Source of the DNA: Deltaproteobacteria bacterium
GTDB lineage: Bacteria > Myxococcota_A > UBA796 > SXON01
DNA: 64,000 nt
Assembly (NCBI GenBank): GCA_947486185.1
Contig: CANKTH010000003.1
Coordinates: 1-64,000, forward strand
Direction: 5' to 3'
Position numbers and translations under genes: made by a program. This document shows positions 54,571 through 64,000 of this stretch, in pieces. Position 1 is the stretch's first letter. Every line of letters begins with the position of its first letter. The notes under the pieces were generated by a model that saw only the letters and a program-made list of their open reading frames with translations, was not told the DNA's origin and did not search any database.

Positions 54571-57500
54571 TCACACGCGTGGCGCGCGGCGCCGGCGCCG
54601 AGCCAGGAGCAACAGCCCCGCCAGCGGTGCCAGACTCTCCGCGCCCGACTCCGAACAACCACAGCTCTCCCCCGCCACCTTGATCTCCCCGCGGTCCTCT
54701 TCTTCTGCTTCGCAGCTCAAGGACTCGTCCACGTTCCCGTCACAGTTGTCGTCTTCACCGTTACAGGTCTCAGACGCGCCCGGGAAAGAAGAGACCGCGT
54801 CGTCGTCGCAGTCCGCCGCAGAGATAGCCTCGCCCGCGTCGTCACAGTCCAGGTTGCCGCTCTCGGTGAGGGCTTCGCTGCCGAAACCGTCGCCGTCCGT
54901 ATCCGCGAAGCACGTCTCATAGCCGTCACAGTCCTGGTCGGTGCCGTCGGCGGTAATCTCTGGCGCTGACGGGGAGACCGTCGCCCGGCCGTCGTCACAG
55001 TCGTCGGCGACGGGTGCTACGCCCGGGTCGTCACAGTCGAGGCGGGTGCTCGTCACCGCGGTCGCGCCGCCGTGGCCGTCGCCGTCGGCGTCCTCGAGAC
55101 ACTGCTCCCGTCCGTCACAGTTGCCGTCGAGGCCGTCGGCGGTCACCTCGGCTGCGGCCGGTGACACATCGGGGCGTGTATCGTCACAGTCGCCACCCGC
55201 CGGGGACACTCCTGCGTCCAGACACAGGAGGTTCTCCAGGTTCAGGGTGGATTCGCCGCCGTAGCCGTCGCCGTCCTGGTCGAGGTAGCAGGCCTCGGTG
55301 CCGTCGCAGTCCTGATCGAGGCCGTCGGCTGCCCCCTCCGCGGCGACCGGTGATACGTCGGAGCGTGTATCGTCACAATCGGTGTTCACCGCCGAGACTC
55401 CCGGTGTATCGCAGTCTATGCTCGCGCTCACCCGCTCCGTAGTGCCGCCGTAGCCATCGCCGTCAGCGTCGTCAAAACAATGCTCCAAGCCGTCACAGTC
55501 GGCGTCCACCTCGTCGGCAGGCGCCTCGGTCGCGCCGGGTGATACATCGCTCCGTGTATCATCACAGTCTCCGCTCACCCCCGACACACCGGCCTCGTGA
55601 CAGCCGAGATCGCTGCTCTGTCGCTCGGTGAGGCTACCGTAGCCGTCGGCGTCGGTGTCCTCAAAACAGCGCTCCTGTCCGTCACAGTCGCTGTCCAAGC
55701 CGTCGGCGCCGAGCTCGGTCGCGCCGGGCCAACGTGTGGGGTCGGCGTCGTCACAGTCGTCCCCCGCGGCCGACACACCGACGCTGTCGCAGGCGAGCGC
55801 GCCGGAGCTCACGAGGGTCGTACTGCCGGCGCCGTCGAGGTCCCCGTCCTGATGACAGAGCTCCAACCCGTCACAGTCTTCGTCGATGCCGTCGGCGGCG
55901 AGCTCGCTGAGCCCGGGCGCCACGCGCGCGTCGCCGTCGTCACAGTCGCCGGTGGTCCCGCTCTCGGCGATGCCCGAGCAGTCCAGGGTGGCTGAACCGA
56001 CCAGCGAGGTGCCGCCGACGCCGTCGTCGTCGCTGTCGGCGTAGCAGGACTCGACGCCGTTACAGTCGGCATCGACCCCATCCGCAGGAAGCTCCTCGGC
56101 CGTCGGGTGTATCGCGGGATCGAGGTCATTACAGTCGTCTGAGCTGGGGGCGACCCCGGTGGCGACACAGTCCAGCGCCCGTTCATCCACCGCGGTCCCG
56201 CCGGCCCACCCGTCCAGATCGGCGTCCAACCAGCAGGACTCGAGGAGGTCACAGTTCTGGTCCACGCCGTCGGCGGTGAGCTCCACCGCGTCGGGTGAGA
56301 CGTTGGCGTCCGCGTCATCACAGTCACCCGCCGTCGCGATGAGGCCGGTCGGCGCGGCGCAGGCCTCTTCCAAGCTCGCCGAATCGCCCCAGCTATCGCT
56401 GTCGAGGTCGGCGTACCAGGCGCTCAACACCCCATCATCCACCGCGCCGTCACAGTCCTGGTCCAACCCGTCACACACCTCGGCCGCCCCGGGATGGATG
56501 CTCGGATCGGCGTCGTCGCAGTCGGGCGTGCTGCCGCCCACATAGGAGCCGTCACCGTCATCGTCGATGCTGCCGTCCGTCCCGTAGAACAGGTAGGCTT
56601 TACCCGCTCGCGCGTTGGCTTGCGAGTGGCCTACCGAGACATCCATGAAGCCGTCCCCGTTGATGTCACCGACTCCCGCGACCGCCGCCCCGTACTGCTC
56701 GTAGGCGGTCGCGCCGCCCGCGAAGGTGTCGGCGTCCGCCTGGACCAATCCGGCGCTCGACCCGGGGATGACCTGGGCGTTTCCCGCCGAATAGGTAGTG
56801 CCACCAGCATAAGGCGAGCCGACGATGACATCATCGAACCCGTCGTTGTTGGTGTCGCCCGCCGCGTCGATGGACCAACCGAACTTGTCCCCGTAACCAC
56901 CGCCGTAGAGCGTAGCGCTCGCGGTGGTCGGCGGTCCTGAAGCGCCACCATGATAGACGTAGATCGCCCCAGAGTCGTAATAGGGCAGGTCGAGTGACAC
57001 GGCGGCGACCGCCATGTCGTCGAAGCCGTCGCCGTTGACGTCGCCCAGACCGGAGACGGTACGGCCATAAAACACGTCGTACTGTGGGCCAGTCAGCGAG
57101 AGACCGGCCGTGGTTCCGAGCCCAGAGGAGGAGCCGTAGTAGATGTCGGCGCCTCCGTAGTAGCTCGCAGACTCGTAGTCGCTGGTTCCGAAGTCGTCGT
57201 AGCCGTCCCCGTTGAGATCGCCCACGTTGTCCGAGTCGTAGCCGATAGCGCGGGAGCCTGTCACCTGTACCCGATCGAGGGTGGAGAGCCCGGCCGAGCT
57301 GCCATAATAGACGTCGAACCCGCCGTTGTAGGAGCGATAGAGGCTTGTCGCTACAAGGTCGTCGTAGCCGTCGTCGTCCCAGTCGCCGACTGACAGGGAA
57401 AACCCCAACTGTTCTTGGGCCTCGGTGCCGGCGAACACGACGATGGCCGACGATGACAGCCCGGAGGCCGCGCCCATGTAGACATAGACGCTCCCATTGT

Positions 57501-58338
57501 TGTAGCCGGGTTCGGAGACGACTACATCGTCGTAACCGTCGTTGTTGAAGTCTCCGCTCTCGATGTCGTAGCCGTACTGGTTGTTGGTCGTAGTATAGGT
57601 GGGGTAGAGGGTGTTGGCCGGAGTGATCCCGACACCGGAGGCCGATCCAAGGTACACGTAGGCGGCGCCCGCGGTGGACAAGATGTTGGCGGTCACCAGC
57701 CAGTCGTCGTAACCGTCGCCGTTGACGTCCCCGCCGGCGATAGCGTGGCCGAGCTCGGCGGCGACGTAGCTCGTCAATGTCGCGGCGGCGCTGGTCACGA
57801 CGGGGTCCACTTGAATCGGCCAGCGCGCCCCCCTGTCGTCCACCACGAGCCTGAGCCGCTCGCCTTCGCCTTCGATATGCGCTGCGAGTGGCAGTCCGTG
57901 GGCGTCGGTCGCTCGGATGCCGGTGTAGGTCCAACGCCCGCCATCCGCGGCCAGCAGATCGGCCCCGCCCCCGTCGGGCCACACGTACACTTCGGCGCCC
58001 GGCGCTTCCACCTCCACGATCAGCGGCCCGGCGCCCGCCGGCGCCTGGTCGAGGTTCCAACCCTGTCCGAGCCCCGCGCCCGCCGGGTACCAGAACTCAC
58101 CGGCGTGGTCGGTGACCGCCGGCAGCTCGGCGACCAGTCGCGGGCTCGAGGGAAGGGCTTTCAGGTGTTTTCTGCCGAAACCGACGGTCTCCAAGCTGAG
58201 TTGGCTCACCGGGTCGCGAAACTCCACGGTGTACCCGTCGAGCTGAACCTCGGTTTGGAACTCGGGTAGTCGCGTCTGCCACGAAGCGGAATCGGGGGCG
58301 ACGCAGGACGAGAGCACAAGGAGGAGCAGGAGACGCAT
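54571..58338 (-). CDS. Giant surface protein: FG-GAP repeats, ten MopE units, MYXO-CTERM-like tail
   Basis: 1255 residues with a signal peptide/lipobox (LLLVLSSC). Residues about 180-620 hold seven integrin-alpha-like FG-GAP repeats (DVNGDGYDDWLVTA, GDFNNDGYDDVVVSEP, GDWDDDGYDDLVATS, ...). Residues about 625-1190 hold ten MopE-type units (DCDDADPSIHPGAAEVCDG, DCDDGDARVAPGLSEL and so on). The C-terminus is CGCSESGAESLAPLAGLLLLARRRRRA, a MYXO-CTERM-like sorting tail (Cys, hydrophobic run, Arg cluster). Both repeat types bind Ca2+ in known examples. It is likely surface displayed; the partner is unknown. Confidence 0.9.
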   Translation of the reverse strand: MRLLLLLVLSSCVAPDSASWQTRLPEFQTEVQLDGYTVEFRDPVSQLSLETVGFGRKHLKALPSSPRLVAELPAVTDHAGEFWYPAGAGLGQGWNLDQAPAGAGPLIVEVEAPGAEVYVWPDGGGADLLAADGGRWTYTGIRATDAHGLPLAAHIEGEGERLRLVVDDRGARWPIQVDPVVTSAAATLTSYVAAELGHAIAGGDVNGDGYDDWLVTANILSTAGAAYVYLGSASGVGITPANTLYPTYTTTNNQYGYDIESGDFNNDGYDDVVVSEPGYNNGSVYVYMGAASGLSSSAIVVFAGTEAQEQLGFSLSVGDWDDDGYDDLVATSLYRSYNGGFDVYYGSSAGLSTLDRVQVTGSRAIGYDSDNVGDLNGDGYDDFGTSDYESASYYGGADIYYGSSSGLGTTAGLSLTGPQYDVFYGRTVSGLGDVNGDGFDDMAVAAVSLDLPYYDSGAIYVYHGGASGPPTTASATLYGGGYGDKFGWSIDAAGDTNNDGFDDVIVGSPYAGGTTYSAGNAQVIPGSSAGLVQADADTFAGGATAYEQYGAAVAGVGDINGDGFMDVSVGHSQANARAGKAYLFYGTDGSIDDDGDGSYVGGSTPDCDDADPSIHPGAAEVCDGLDQDCDGAVDDGVLSAWYADLDSDSWGDSASLEEACAAPTGLIATAGDCDDADANVSPDAVELTADGVDQNCDLLESCWLDADLDGWAGGTAVDERALDCVATGVAPSSDDCNDLDPAIHPTAEELPADGVDADCNGVESCYADSDDDGVGGTSLVGSATLDCSGIAESGTTGDCDDGDARVAPGLSELAADGIDEDCDGLELCHQDGDLDGAGSTTLVSSGALACDSVGVSAAGDDCDDADPTRWPGATELGADGLDSDCDGQERCFEDTDADGYGSLTERQSSDLGCHEAGVSGVSGDCDDTRSDVSPGATEAPADEVDADCDGLEHCFDDADGDGYGGTTERVSASIDCDTPGVSAVNTDCDDTRSDVSPVAAEGAADGLDQDCDGTEACYLDQDGDGYGGESTLNLENLLCLDAGVSPAGGDCDDTRPDVSPAAAEVTADGLDGNCDGREQCLEDADGDGHGGATAVTSTRLDCDDPGVAPVADDCDDGRATVSPSAPEITADGTDQDCDGYETCFADTDGDGFGSEALTESGNLDCDDAGEAISAADCDDDAVSSFPGASETCNGEDDNCDGNVDESLSCEAEEEDRGEIKVAGESCGCSESGAESLAPLAGLLLLARRRRRAPRV

Positions 58339-58396
58339 AGGGCAGAGTGAGCCGGTTGGCGGGATGGGTCAAGCGGCGTGATGGCCGGGCCCCGCC

Positions 58397-59866
58397 TCAG
58401 AAGATCTTGATCGGCTCCTGTTTGAGGCCGAGATAGTCTTGGGGGTTGGTGCGGGTGGTCTCCAACCACCGGCGAACCGCCTGCTCCATCTCGTAGGTGG
58501 CGCGCGGGTCGGCCGAGCTTCCGTCCCGGGCTTCTTCCGGATCGGAGGCGAGATCGTAGAGCCTACGCCCGCCGTCGGAGAGGTCGAGCACCAGCTTCTT
58601 CTTGCCCTGGCGGATCGAGCGCAGGTGTACGAACAGGCGGTAGTCGCTCTCGGCGTACATCGGAAGATCCAGCTTCTCCCCACGTAGGATCGGCATCAGG
58701 CTCTGGCCGTCCACCCCGGAAGGCCCGGTGAGCCCCAAGGCGTCGAACAGGGTCGGAAAGAGATCGAAGAGTCGCACGGGGGTCTTGATGTCATTTCGAC
58801 GGGTAAAGCCTGGAAAACGAATACCCATGACCACGTGGAGCTGATGTTGACAGAGCGTGGGCCCGTGATCGACGTATCCGTGCTCCATGAATTCATCGCC
58901 GTGATCCGAGACAATGGCGATGACCGAGCGATCGTAGATCCCCATCGCTTTGAGTTGGGTGAGGAAGGCGCCTACACGTTCGTCGGCCTGTTTGACCTTC
59001 AGGTCGTAGACCTTCTTGAGGAAGGCCGCGTCATCCGCGGACACCTTTCCCGAAAGATCGGCGGTGTCACCGGGGTTCTTGATGGACGCCAGCCCCTCTT
59101 CTCGGAGCCGGGCCTGCTCCTCGATCGAGCCGTCGAGGTTGCCGTGGTAGTCGGTGATGACGTCCCGCGGGCGGAGCCCGGTGAGGTCGTGCTGGCCGTG
59201 GGCGTCGTAGCCGTGAAGGAAGAGGAAGAACCGTTTGGAGCTGTTGGCCTTGAGCCACTCCAATGCGGGCGGCGCGCTGTAGTCAAAGCCGGCGAAAGGT
59301 TTGTCGTCGAGCCATGTTTCAAAACCCCGGCCGAAGCCGTACATCGCCTGGACGCCGGCGCCACCGGTGAAACCGGCGGAGGTAAAGCCGGCGCGGACCA
59401 GGTGATCGGGGAAGGTCTCGATGCCGGGGGACAGCGTGGTCGGCACCATCTGGTCTTGGGACAGGAGCTTGAGTTTGTTGGTGACCCCGTGGATGGAGGG
59501 CCAGCGCGCGGTCCAGATCGACATGTGGGAGGGCAGGGTCCAGGACGCGACGGCGGCGGCATCGTGGAAGACCGCAGCTTCTTCCATGAACGCGTCGAGG
59601 TTGGGCGTGAGCCCGTCGGGGTTGCCGCCAAAACCGCTTCGGTCGTACCGGAGGGCGTCCATCGAGATGACGATCAGGTTGAGCTTCTCTTTTTGGTCGC
59701 CGAGCTCGTAGGTCGCGCGGGCCTGAGTCGTGTCTTCGAGGAGCGGCGCGATGGCCTCGCTGACGCCGGCCGGACGTGTGTCGGCGGGCGTTTTAAGGAG
59801 GAGGAAGGCGACGACCGCGAGATTGGCCGCGACGACGAGGACCGCGATGAGCCGCAGGTTTTTCAT
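58397..59866 (-). CDS. Sulfatase-fold hydrolase with Thr at the nucleophile position
   Basis: 489 residues with an N-terminal membrane anchor (LIAVLVVAANLAVVAFLLL). The alkaline-phosphatase/sulfatase fold is clear: NLIVISMDALRYDRSGFGG (metal Asp70), HDAAAVASWTLPSHMSIWTA, IVSDHGDEFMEHG (metal DHGD) and DHGPTLCQHQLHVVMGIRFPG. Where true sulfatases have C/S-x-P-x-R for formylglycine, this protein has Thr110-Leu-Pro-Ser-His, so it is more likely a phosphodiesterase or phosphoethanolamine-type transferase/hydrolase using Thr. It acts outside the inner membrane. Confidence 0.85.
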   Translation of the reverse strand: MKNLRLIAVLVVAANLAVVAFLLLKTPADTRPAGVSEAIAPLLEDTTQARATYELGDQKEKLNLIVISMDALRYDRSGFGGNPDGLTPNLDAFMEEAAVFHDAAAVASWTLPSHMSIWTARWPSIHGVTNKLKLLSQDQMVPTTLSPGIETFPDHLVRAGFTSAGFTGGAGVQAMYGFGRGFETWLDDKPFAGFDYSAPPALEWLKANSSKRFFLFLHGYDAHGQHDLTGLRPRDVITDYHGNLDGSIEEQARLREEGLASIKNPGDTADLSGKVSADDAAFLKKVYDLKVKQADERVGAFLTQLKAMGIYDRSVIAIVSDHGDEFMEHGYVDHGPTLCQHQLHVVMGIRFPGFTRRNDIKTPVRLFDLFPTLFDALGLTGPSGVDGQSLMPILRGEKLDLPMYAESDYRLFVHLRSIRQGKKKLVLDLSDGGRRLYDLASDPEEARDGSSADPRATYEMEQAVRRWLETTRTNPQDYLGLKQEPIKIF

Positions 59867-60029
59867 ACCCGGGCTCTAACCGGTTGCTCACGAGGGGAGG
59901 CGCGCGTGCGGGGGGCGGGCGAGTCGCCCAAATACGCGGATCCGGTCCCGGCTGCCCCGTCACCGGGATCGCGTCTTCGGACCCCCCACTTCGCGGTGAT
60001 CTGGTACGATAGCGTGCCTCGGAGGCACC

Positions 60030-63000
60030 ATGAACCTCTCCCCTCGCGTTTTCTTCGTGTCGCTCTCCGCCTTGCTCCTCGGATGTGAGCCGGGCCCCGG
60101 CGGCGGCGGCAAGACCGGACCGACGGCGCTCACCACCGACCCGTCCAAGCTCGATGAAGACGACGACGGCGTGAGCGCCGCGGAGGACTGTGACGACCAG
60201 GACGCGTCCATCTACCCCGGCGCCGAGGAGCTCTGCGATAGCCTCGACAACAACTGTGACGGGGCCGCGGACGAGGGGCTCGCGACCGCATGGTACCCCG
60301 ACGCCGACACCGACGGGTACGGTGACGAAGGCGCGATGATCGAGCAGTGTGAGCCGGTGGACGGCGCCGTCTCGACGGGGGCTGACTGTGACGACGCCGA
60401 CGCCGGGGTGAACCCCGATGCCGTGGAGCAGTGTGATAGCCTCGACAACGACTGTGATGGCCTCACCGACGACGACGACGACGAGGTCAGCGGTGCCGTC
60501 ACCTGGTACATCGATGGCGATGGTGACGGCTACGGCCAAGCCGACGGATCGGTCACCGCCTGCGACGCCCCGGCGGGCGGTGTCGCCGAAGCGGGGGACT
60601 GCGACGACTCCGCCGCCCAGGTGTACCCCGGCGCCGAAGAGAGCGATTGCGCCGACCCGATCGACTACAATTGTGACGGTTCGGTCGGCTTTAGCGATAA
60701 CGACGGGGACGGCTGGGCCGCGTGTGAAGACTGTGATGACGGCTCGGTCTACGTGAGCCCGTCGGCGACCGAGACGTGTGATGGGCTCGACAACGACTGT
60801 GACGGCTTGGTGGACAGCGATGACGACACCGTACTTGGCGTAAGAAGCTGGTATCTGGACAGCGACGGAGATGGTTACGGGGACTCGGCGGCGGAGATGA
60901 TCGGATGCGAGGCAGACCCGGGCTACGTCGAGGCGGGCGGCGACTGTGATGACGCGGACGTGGCCTTCAACCCCGGCGTGGTCGAGGCGGACTGCGCGGA
61001 TCCCAACGACTACAACTGCGACGGTTCAACCGGCTACGACGACGCGGATGGCGACAACGCCCCAGCGTGTGAGGACTGCAACGACAACGACGCTCTGGTG
61101 AACGCCGACGCGGTGGAGCTCTGCGACGGGATCGACAACAACTGCGACGGCGAGCTCGATGAGGCCACCGCGGGGGACGCCGGCACCTGGTACCTCGATC
61201 AAGACGGGGACGGTTTCGGCGACGCGTCCACCGGCGTGGTCTCCTGTGAAGCGCCTACCGGCCATGTCGGGTCCGAGGCCGACTGTGATGACGCCGACGC
61301 CGGGATCTCGCCCGACGCGCTCGAGGTCTGCGACGACCTCGACAACGACTGTGACGACGAGACCGATGAAGACAGCGCGATCGACGCCGCTATCTGGTAC
61401 GACGACGTCGACGGGGACGGCTTCGGTGATCCCGCTGCCGCGGCCGCCGCCTGTGAGGCCCCCCCCGGCTCGGTAGCGGACATGAGCGACTGTGACGACG
61501 TCGACGGCGCGGTCTCCCCCGACGCGGAGGAGCTCTGCGACGGGATCGACAACAACTGCGACGGGGTGAGCGACGAAGACAGCTCGGTAGACGCCGGGAT
61601 CTGGTACGTCGACGGCGACGGAGACGGTTTTGGGGACCCGGGGACCGCGGCGTACGCGTGTAGCGCGCCCCCCGGCAGCCTCGCTGATCCGAATGACTGC
61701 GATGACACCGACGCCGCGGTGAATCCCGACGCGGTTGAGCTCTGCGACGGCATCGACAACAACTGTCAGGATGGGTCCGACGAAGACACAGCGGTTGACG
61801 CTTCGGTCTGGTACCAGGACGTCGACGGGGACGGTTTTGGCGACGCCAACGTCATGACCGTGAGCTGTGTGTCGCCCGCCGGCTTCGTGGCGGACAGCAG
61901 CGACTGTGATGACGACGTGGGGGCGATCAACCCCGTCGCCACGGAGATCTGTGATGGTATCGACAACGACTGCGACCTCGGAATCGACGACAGCGACGAC
62001 AGCGTCGATCTCGGCACCGCTACGGACTGGTATGCCGACATCGACGGTGACGGCTTCGGCGACGCCGACGACGCGGTGTTGACCTGTGACGCGCCTCTTG
62101 GCTCGGTCGCGGACGATCAGGACTGTGATGACACCGACCGCGCGGTCCACCCTGACGCCCTCGAGATCTGTGACACCATCGACAACGACTGTGACCGCGC
62201 CATCGACGACGCGGACGGCAGCACGGACCTCAGCACGGGCACCACCTGGTACGCCGACCGCGATGGCGACAGCTTTGGCGATGCGGATGATGCGGTGCAG
62301 ACCTGCGCCGCGCCGACAGGCTACCTAGGTGACGCTACCGACTGTGATGACACAGCGCCGGCGGTCCACCCGGATGCGACCGAGGTGTGTGACGGCATCG
62401 ACAACGACTGCGACGGCCTGATCGACGACGCCGATGACAGCACCGACCTCGGCACGGGTACCGCCTGGTACGGCGACGGCGACGGCGACGGCTTCGGCGA
62501 CGCCGACGTCAGCGTGCTCCTCTGCCTGTCTCCCGCGGACCACGTCGCGGACAGCACCGATTGTGACGACACAGACGACGGAATCTTCCCCGACGCGGCC
62601 GAGAGCTGGTACGACGGCATCGACAGCAACTGCGACGGCGACGACTATCCGGACGCGTGCGACGGCGTACCCGGCACAGGCGTGGTCTCGGGTACGTGCA
62701 CGACCGGTCTCACGGACCCCGCGGACTGGGAGATCGTGGTCGAGTGGACCAACGACTCCGACAACGGCCACGTCTATGCCGCGGGGCCGACCTATACCGA
62801 TATCATGGCCGCCCCTGCGGTCGGCCAGCTCACCGACGACAACGGCGATGGGGTCATCAACGAGCTCGACATGCCCGACATCGCCTACACCACCTTCGCG
62901 GGCGGGGCCTACTCGAGCGCCGGCTACTTGCGTGTGGTGGCGGGCGACGGCAGCGGCACAGTGCTGAGCGTCTACACCGTGACTTGCGGCGTCACGAACT

Positions 63001-64000
63001 ACTCCGTGATGGGCGCGGGCGGGGTCGCGATCGCCGACCTTGAGAACGACGGGAGCCCCGACATCCTCGTGAACGGGCGGGCCGGCACCACCGGCACCGC
63101 GGGCTATATGTTGGCGCTCGAGAACACCGGCGCCTGTAAGTGGGCCTCCGCCACGAGCAACGGCAGCAGCTACACCGCCCCCGCCGTCGCCGACCTCGAC
63201 GCAGACGGCGACAACGAGGTCATCGCGGGCGCCACCATCTACAACGCCAACGGCACCGTGTACGCGAGCGGTCTCGTCCACAACGGCGGCTTCAACTCCT
63301 ACGCCGTCGATCTCGACGTCGACGGCGACCTGGAGGTGATCGCCGGCTCTTCGGTCTACAGCCACACCGGCGTGTTGGTGTGGAACGCGTCGCGAGGATC
63401 GGGCCGCACCGCAGTCGGTGACTTTGACGGGGACGGGCTTGGCGAGGTGGCGATCAACAACGCGGGCACGCTGACGGTGCTCGACACCAACGGCACCGTG
63501 ATGTGGGGCGTGAGCATCGGCTCGGCCGGCGCAGGGGCGCCGTGTGTAGGCGACTTCGACGGGGATGGGGACGCGGATGTCGCCGCCGCGGGGGCGAGCA
63601 CGATCCGGGGGTTCACAGGCGGAGGCGCCACCCTTTGGACCCGTACTATCCGGGACTCCTCGTCGTCGAGCGCCGCCTGCTCCACCTTTGACTTTGACGG
63701 GGATGGGGCGCACGAGGTCGTCTACGCCGACGAGTACGACCTGTTCATCTTGGACGGCGCCACCGGGGTTTCGCTCTACACCCACGCGGACCACGCGAGC
63801 GGGACCCTCTACGAGTTCCCGGTCATCGCGGACGTCGACAACGACGGCAACGTGGAGATCGTCGACGTGAACAACGACTACGCTTGGACTGGCTGGGACG
63901 GCGTCCATGTGTTGGGTGAGGTGAACGATCGCTGGGCCAACGCCCGCAACATGTTCAACAGCTACAACTACTACGTCACGAATGCCGACGACGACGGCTT
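60030..64000 (+). CDS. Giant MopE-repeat/FG-GAP lipoprotein, 3' end beyond the window
   Basis: ATG at 60030 with GGAGG 5 nt upstream; the frame is open for at least 1323 codons to the window end. Lipobox ALLLGC, then a Gly/Asp-rich linker. Residues about 50-880 hold 13 MopE-type units with the consensus DCDDxDxxVxPDAxExCDGIDNxCDG and WYxDxDGDGFGD. Two units (about 60.6 and 60.95 kb) are variants with EADCADPxDYNCDG. Residues beyond 890 hold FG-GAP-like repeats (GDFDGDGLGEVAINNA, GDFDGDGDADVAAAG, ADVDNDGNVEIVDVNND). Probably a Ca2+-stabilised surface protein. Third gene of this class in 13 kb. Confidence 0.9.
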   Translation, partial: MNLSPRVFFVSLSALLLGCEPGPGGGGKTGPTALTTDPSKLDEDDDGVSAAEDCDDQDASIYPGAEELCDSLDNNCDGAADEGLATAWYPDADTDGYGDEGAMIEQCEPVDGAVSTGADCDDADAGVNPDAVEQCDSLDNDCDGLTDDDDDEVSGAVTWYIDGDGDGYGQADGSVTACDAPAGGVAEAGDCDDSAAQVYPGAEESDCADPIDYNCDGSVGFSDNDGDGWAACEDCDDGSVYVSPSATETCDGLDNDCDGLVDSDDDTVLGVRSWYLDSDGDGYGDSAAEMIGCEADPGYVEAGGDCDDADVAFNPGVVEADCADPNDYNCDGSTGYDDADGDNAPACEDCNDNDALVNADAVELCDGIDNNCDGELDEATAGDAGTWYLDQDGDGFGDASTGVVSCEAPTGHVGSEADCDDADAGISPDALEVCDDLDNDCDDETDEDSAIDAAIWYDDVDGDGFGDPAAAAAACEAPPGSVADMSDCDDVDGAVSPDAEELCDGIDNNCDGVSDEDSSVDAGIWYVDGDGDGFGDPGTAAYACSAPPGSLADPNDCDDTDAAVNPDAVELCDGIDNNCQDGSDEDTAVDASVWYQDVDGDGFGDANVMTVSCVSPAGFVADSSDCDDDVGAINPVATEICDGIDNDCDLGIDDSDDSVDLGTATDWYADIDGDGFGDADDAVLTCDAPLGSVADDQDCDDTDRAVHPDALEICDTIDNDCDRAIDDADGSTDLSTGTTWYADRDGDSFGDADDAVQTCAAPTGYLGDATDCDDTAPAVHPDATEVCDGIDNDCDGLIDDADDSTDLGTGTAWYGDGDGDGFGDADVSVLLCLSPADHVADSTDCDDTDDGIFPDAAESWYDGIDSNCDGDDYPDACDGVPGTGVVSGTCTTGLTDPADWEIVVEWTNDSDNGHVYAAGPTYTDIMAAPAVGQLTDDNGDGVINELDMPDIAYTTFAGGAYSSAGYLRVVAGDGSGTVLSVYTVTCGVTNYSVMGAGGVAIADLENDGSPDILVNGRAGTTGTAGYMLALENTGACKWASATSNGSSYTAPAVADLDADGDNEVIAGATIYNANGTVYASGLVHNGGFNSYAVDLDVDGDLEVIAGSSVYSHTGVLVWNASRGSGRTAVGDFDGDGLGEVAINNAGTLTVLDTNGTVMWGVSIGSAGAGAPCVGDFDGDGDADVAAAGASTIRGFTGGGATLWTRTIRDSSSSSAACSTFDFDGDGAHEVVYADEYDLFILDGATGVSLYTHADHASGTLYEFPVIADVDNDGNVEIVDVNNDYAWTGWDGVHVLGEVNDRWANARNMFNSYNYYVTNADDDG

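Noticed and set aside
60180..62640. Evenly spaced repeats of about 210 bp resembling a CRISPR or satellite array
   Set aside because: Repeats are in frame, encode MopE units and lack CRISPR repeat/spacer lengths.
61026..63908. Long minus-strand frames rich in Val and Asp opposite the MopE repeats
   Set aside because: Repetitive antisense of the DCDD/CDG units; no start context or domain, and the plus strand has a lipobox and FG-GAP repeats.

Overview
The window is very GC-rich, gene-dense bacterial chromosome carrying the replication-initiation locus (dnaA, a candidate oriC, dnaN, recF). Several features point to a Myxococcota / former delta-proteobacterial lineage: large secreted lipoproteins built from MopE-type calcium-binding repeats (DCDD...CDGxDNDCDG), a MYXO-CTERM-like tail (Cys, hydrophobic stretch, Arg cluster), a eukaryote-type Ser/Thr kinase with WD40-like repeats next to an FHA protein, an ECF sigma/anti-sigma pair, paired PilT ATPases (one with HEAT repeats) and many lipoproteins. 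The assignment is inferred from gene content; there is no rRNA here.

Layout. 1-3.6 kb: tail of an unidentified plus-strand gene, then a minus-strand operon of a glycan-binding-domain protein, a five-haem cytochrome c lipoprotein, an L,D-transpeptidase and a truncated remnant. 3.7-9.8 kb: lipoprotein esterase, then a five-gene operon (coiled-coil protein, membrane coiled-coil protein, substrate-binding protein fused to OmpA, ABC permease, ABC ATPase). 9.8-12.2 kb: two surface proteins (invasin-like Ig repeats; MopE motif plus P-domain). 12.4-20.0 kb: recN with a double palindrome upstream, then a chain of 4-nt overlaps through a methyltransferase, VanW, a fused hydantoinase A/B and a decayed kinase-like membrane protein. 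20.1-23.7 kb: HEAT-PilT and PilT. 23.7-28.7 kb (minus): dicarboxylate symporter, sugar-phosphate transferase, anti-sigma-like protein, ECF sigma. 28.8-32.6 kb (minus): recF, dnaN, oriC candidate, dnaA. 32.8-39.2 kb: rifampin-phosphotransferase-like enzyme, FHA-winged-helix protein, Ser/Thr kinase and WD40-like protein separated by one in-frame TGA. 39.3-42.4 kb: secreted DUF11-like protein, solitary N6-adenine DNA methyltransferase, VF530-family protein. 42.4-51.0 kb (minus): speA, oligoendopeptidase F, two membrane SGNH hydrolases and a multispanning membrane protein. 51.1-64 kb: MopE lipoprotein, 53-aa membrane protein, prepilin peptidase, two paralogous lipoproteins, a 1255-aa FG-GAP/MopE protein, a sulfatase-fold enzyme, and a giant MopE/FG-GAP lipoprotein running off the end.

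The recurring theme is envelope and surface biology: peptidoglycan remodelling, lipoproteins, type IV pilus motors and glycan building. Genes are tightly packed with ATGA/GTGA overlaps, and at least two genes (recF and the membrane protein at 42.4 kb) appear to begin at CTG. No gene-free stretch exceeds about 300 bp; the longest is the 279-bp oriC candidate. I saw no tRNA, rRNA, CRISPR array or insertion sequence.
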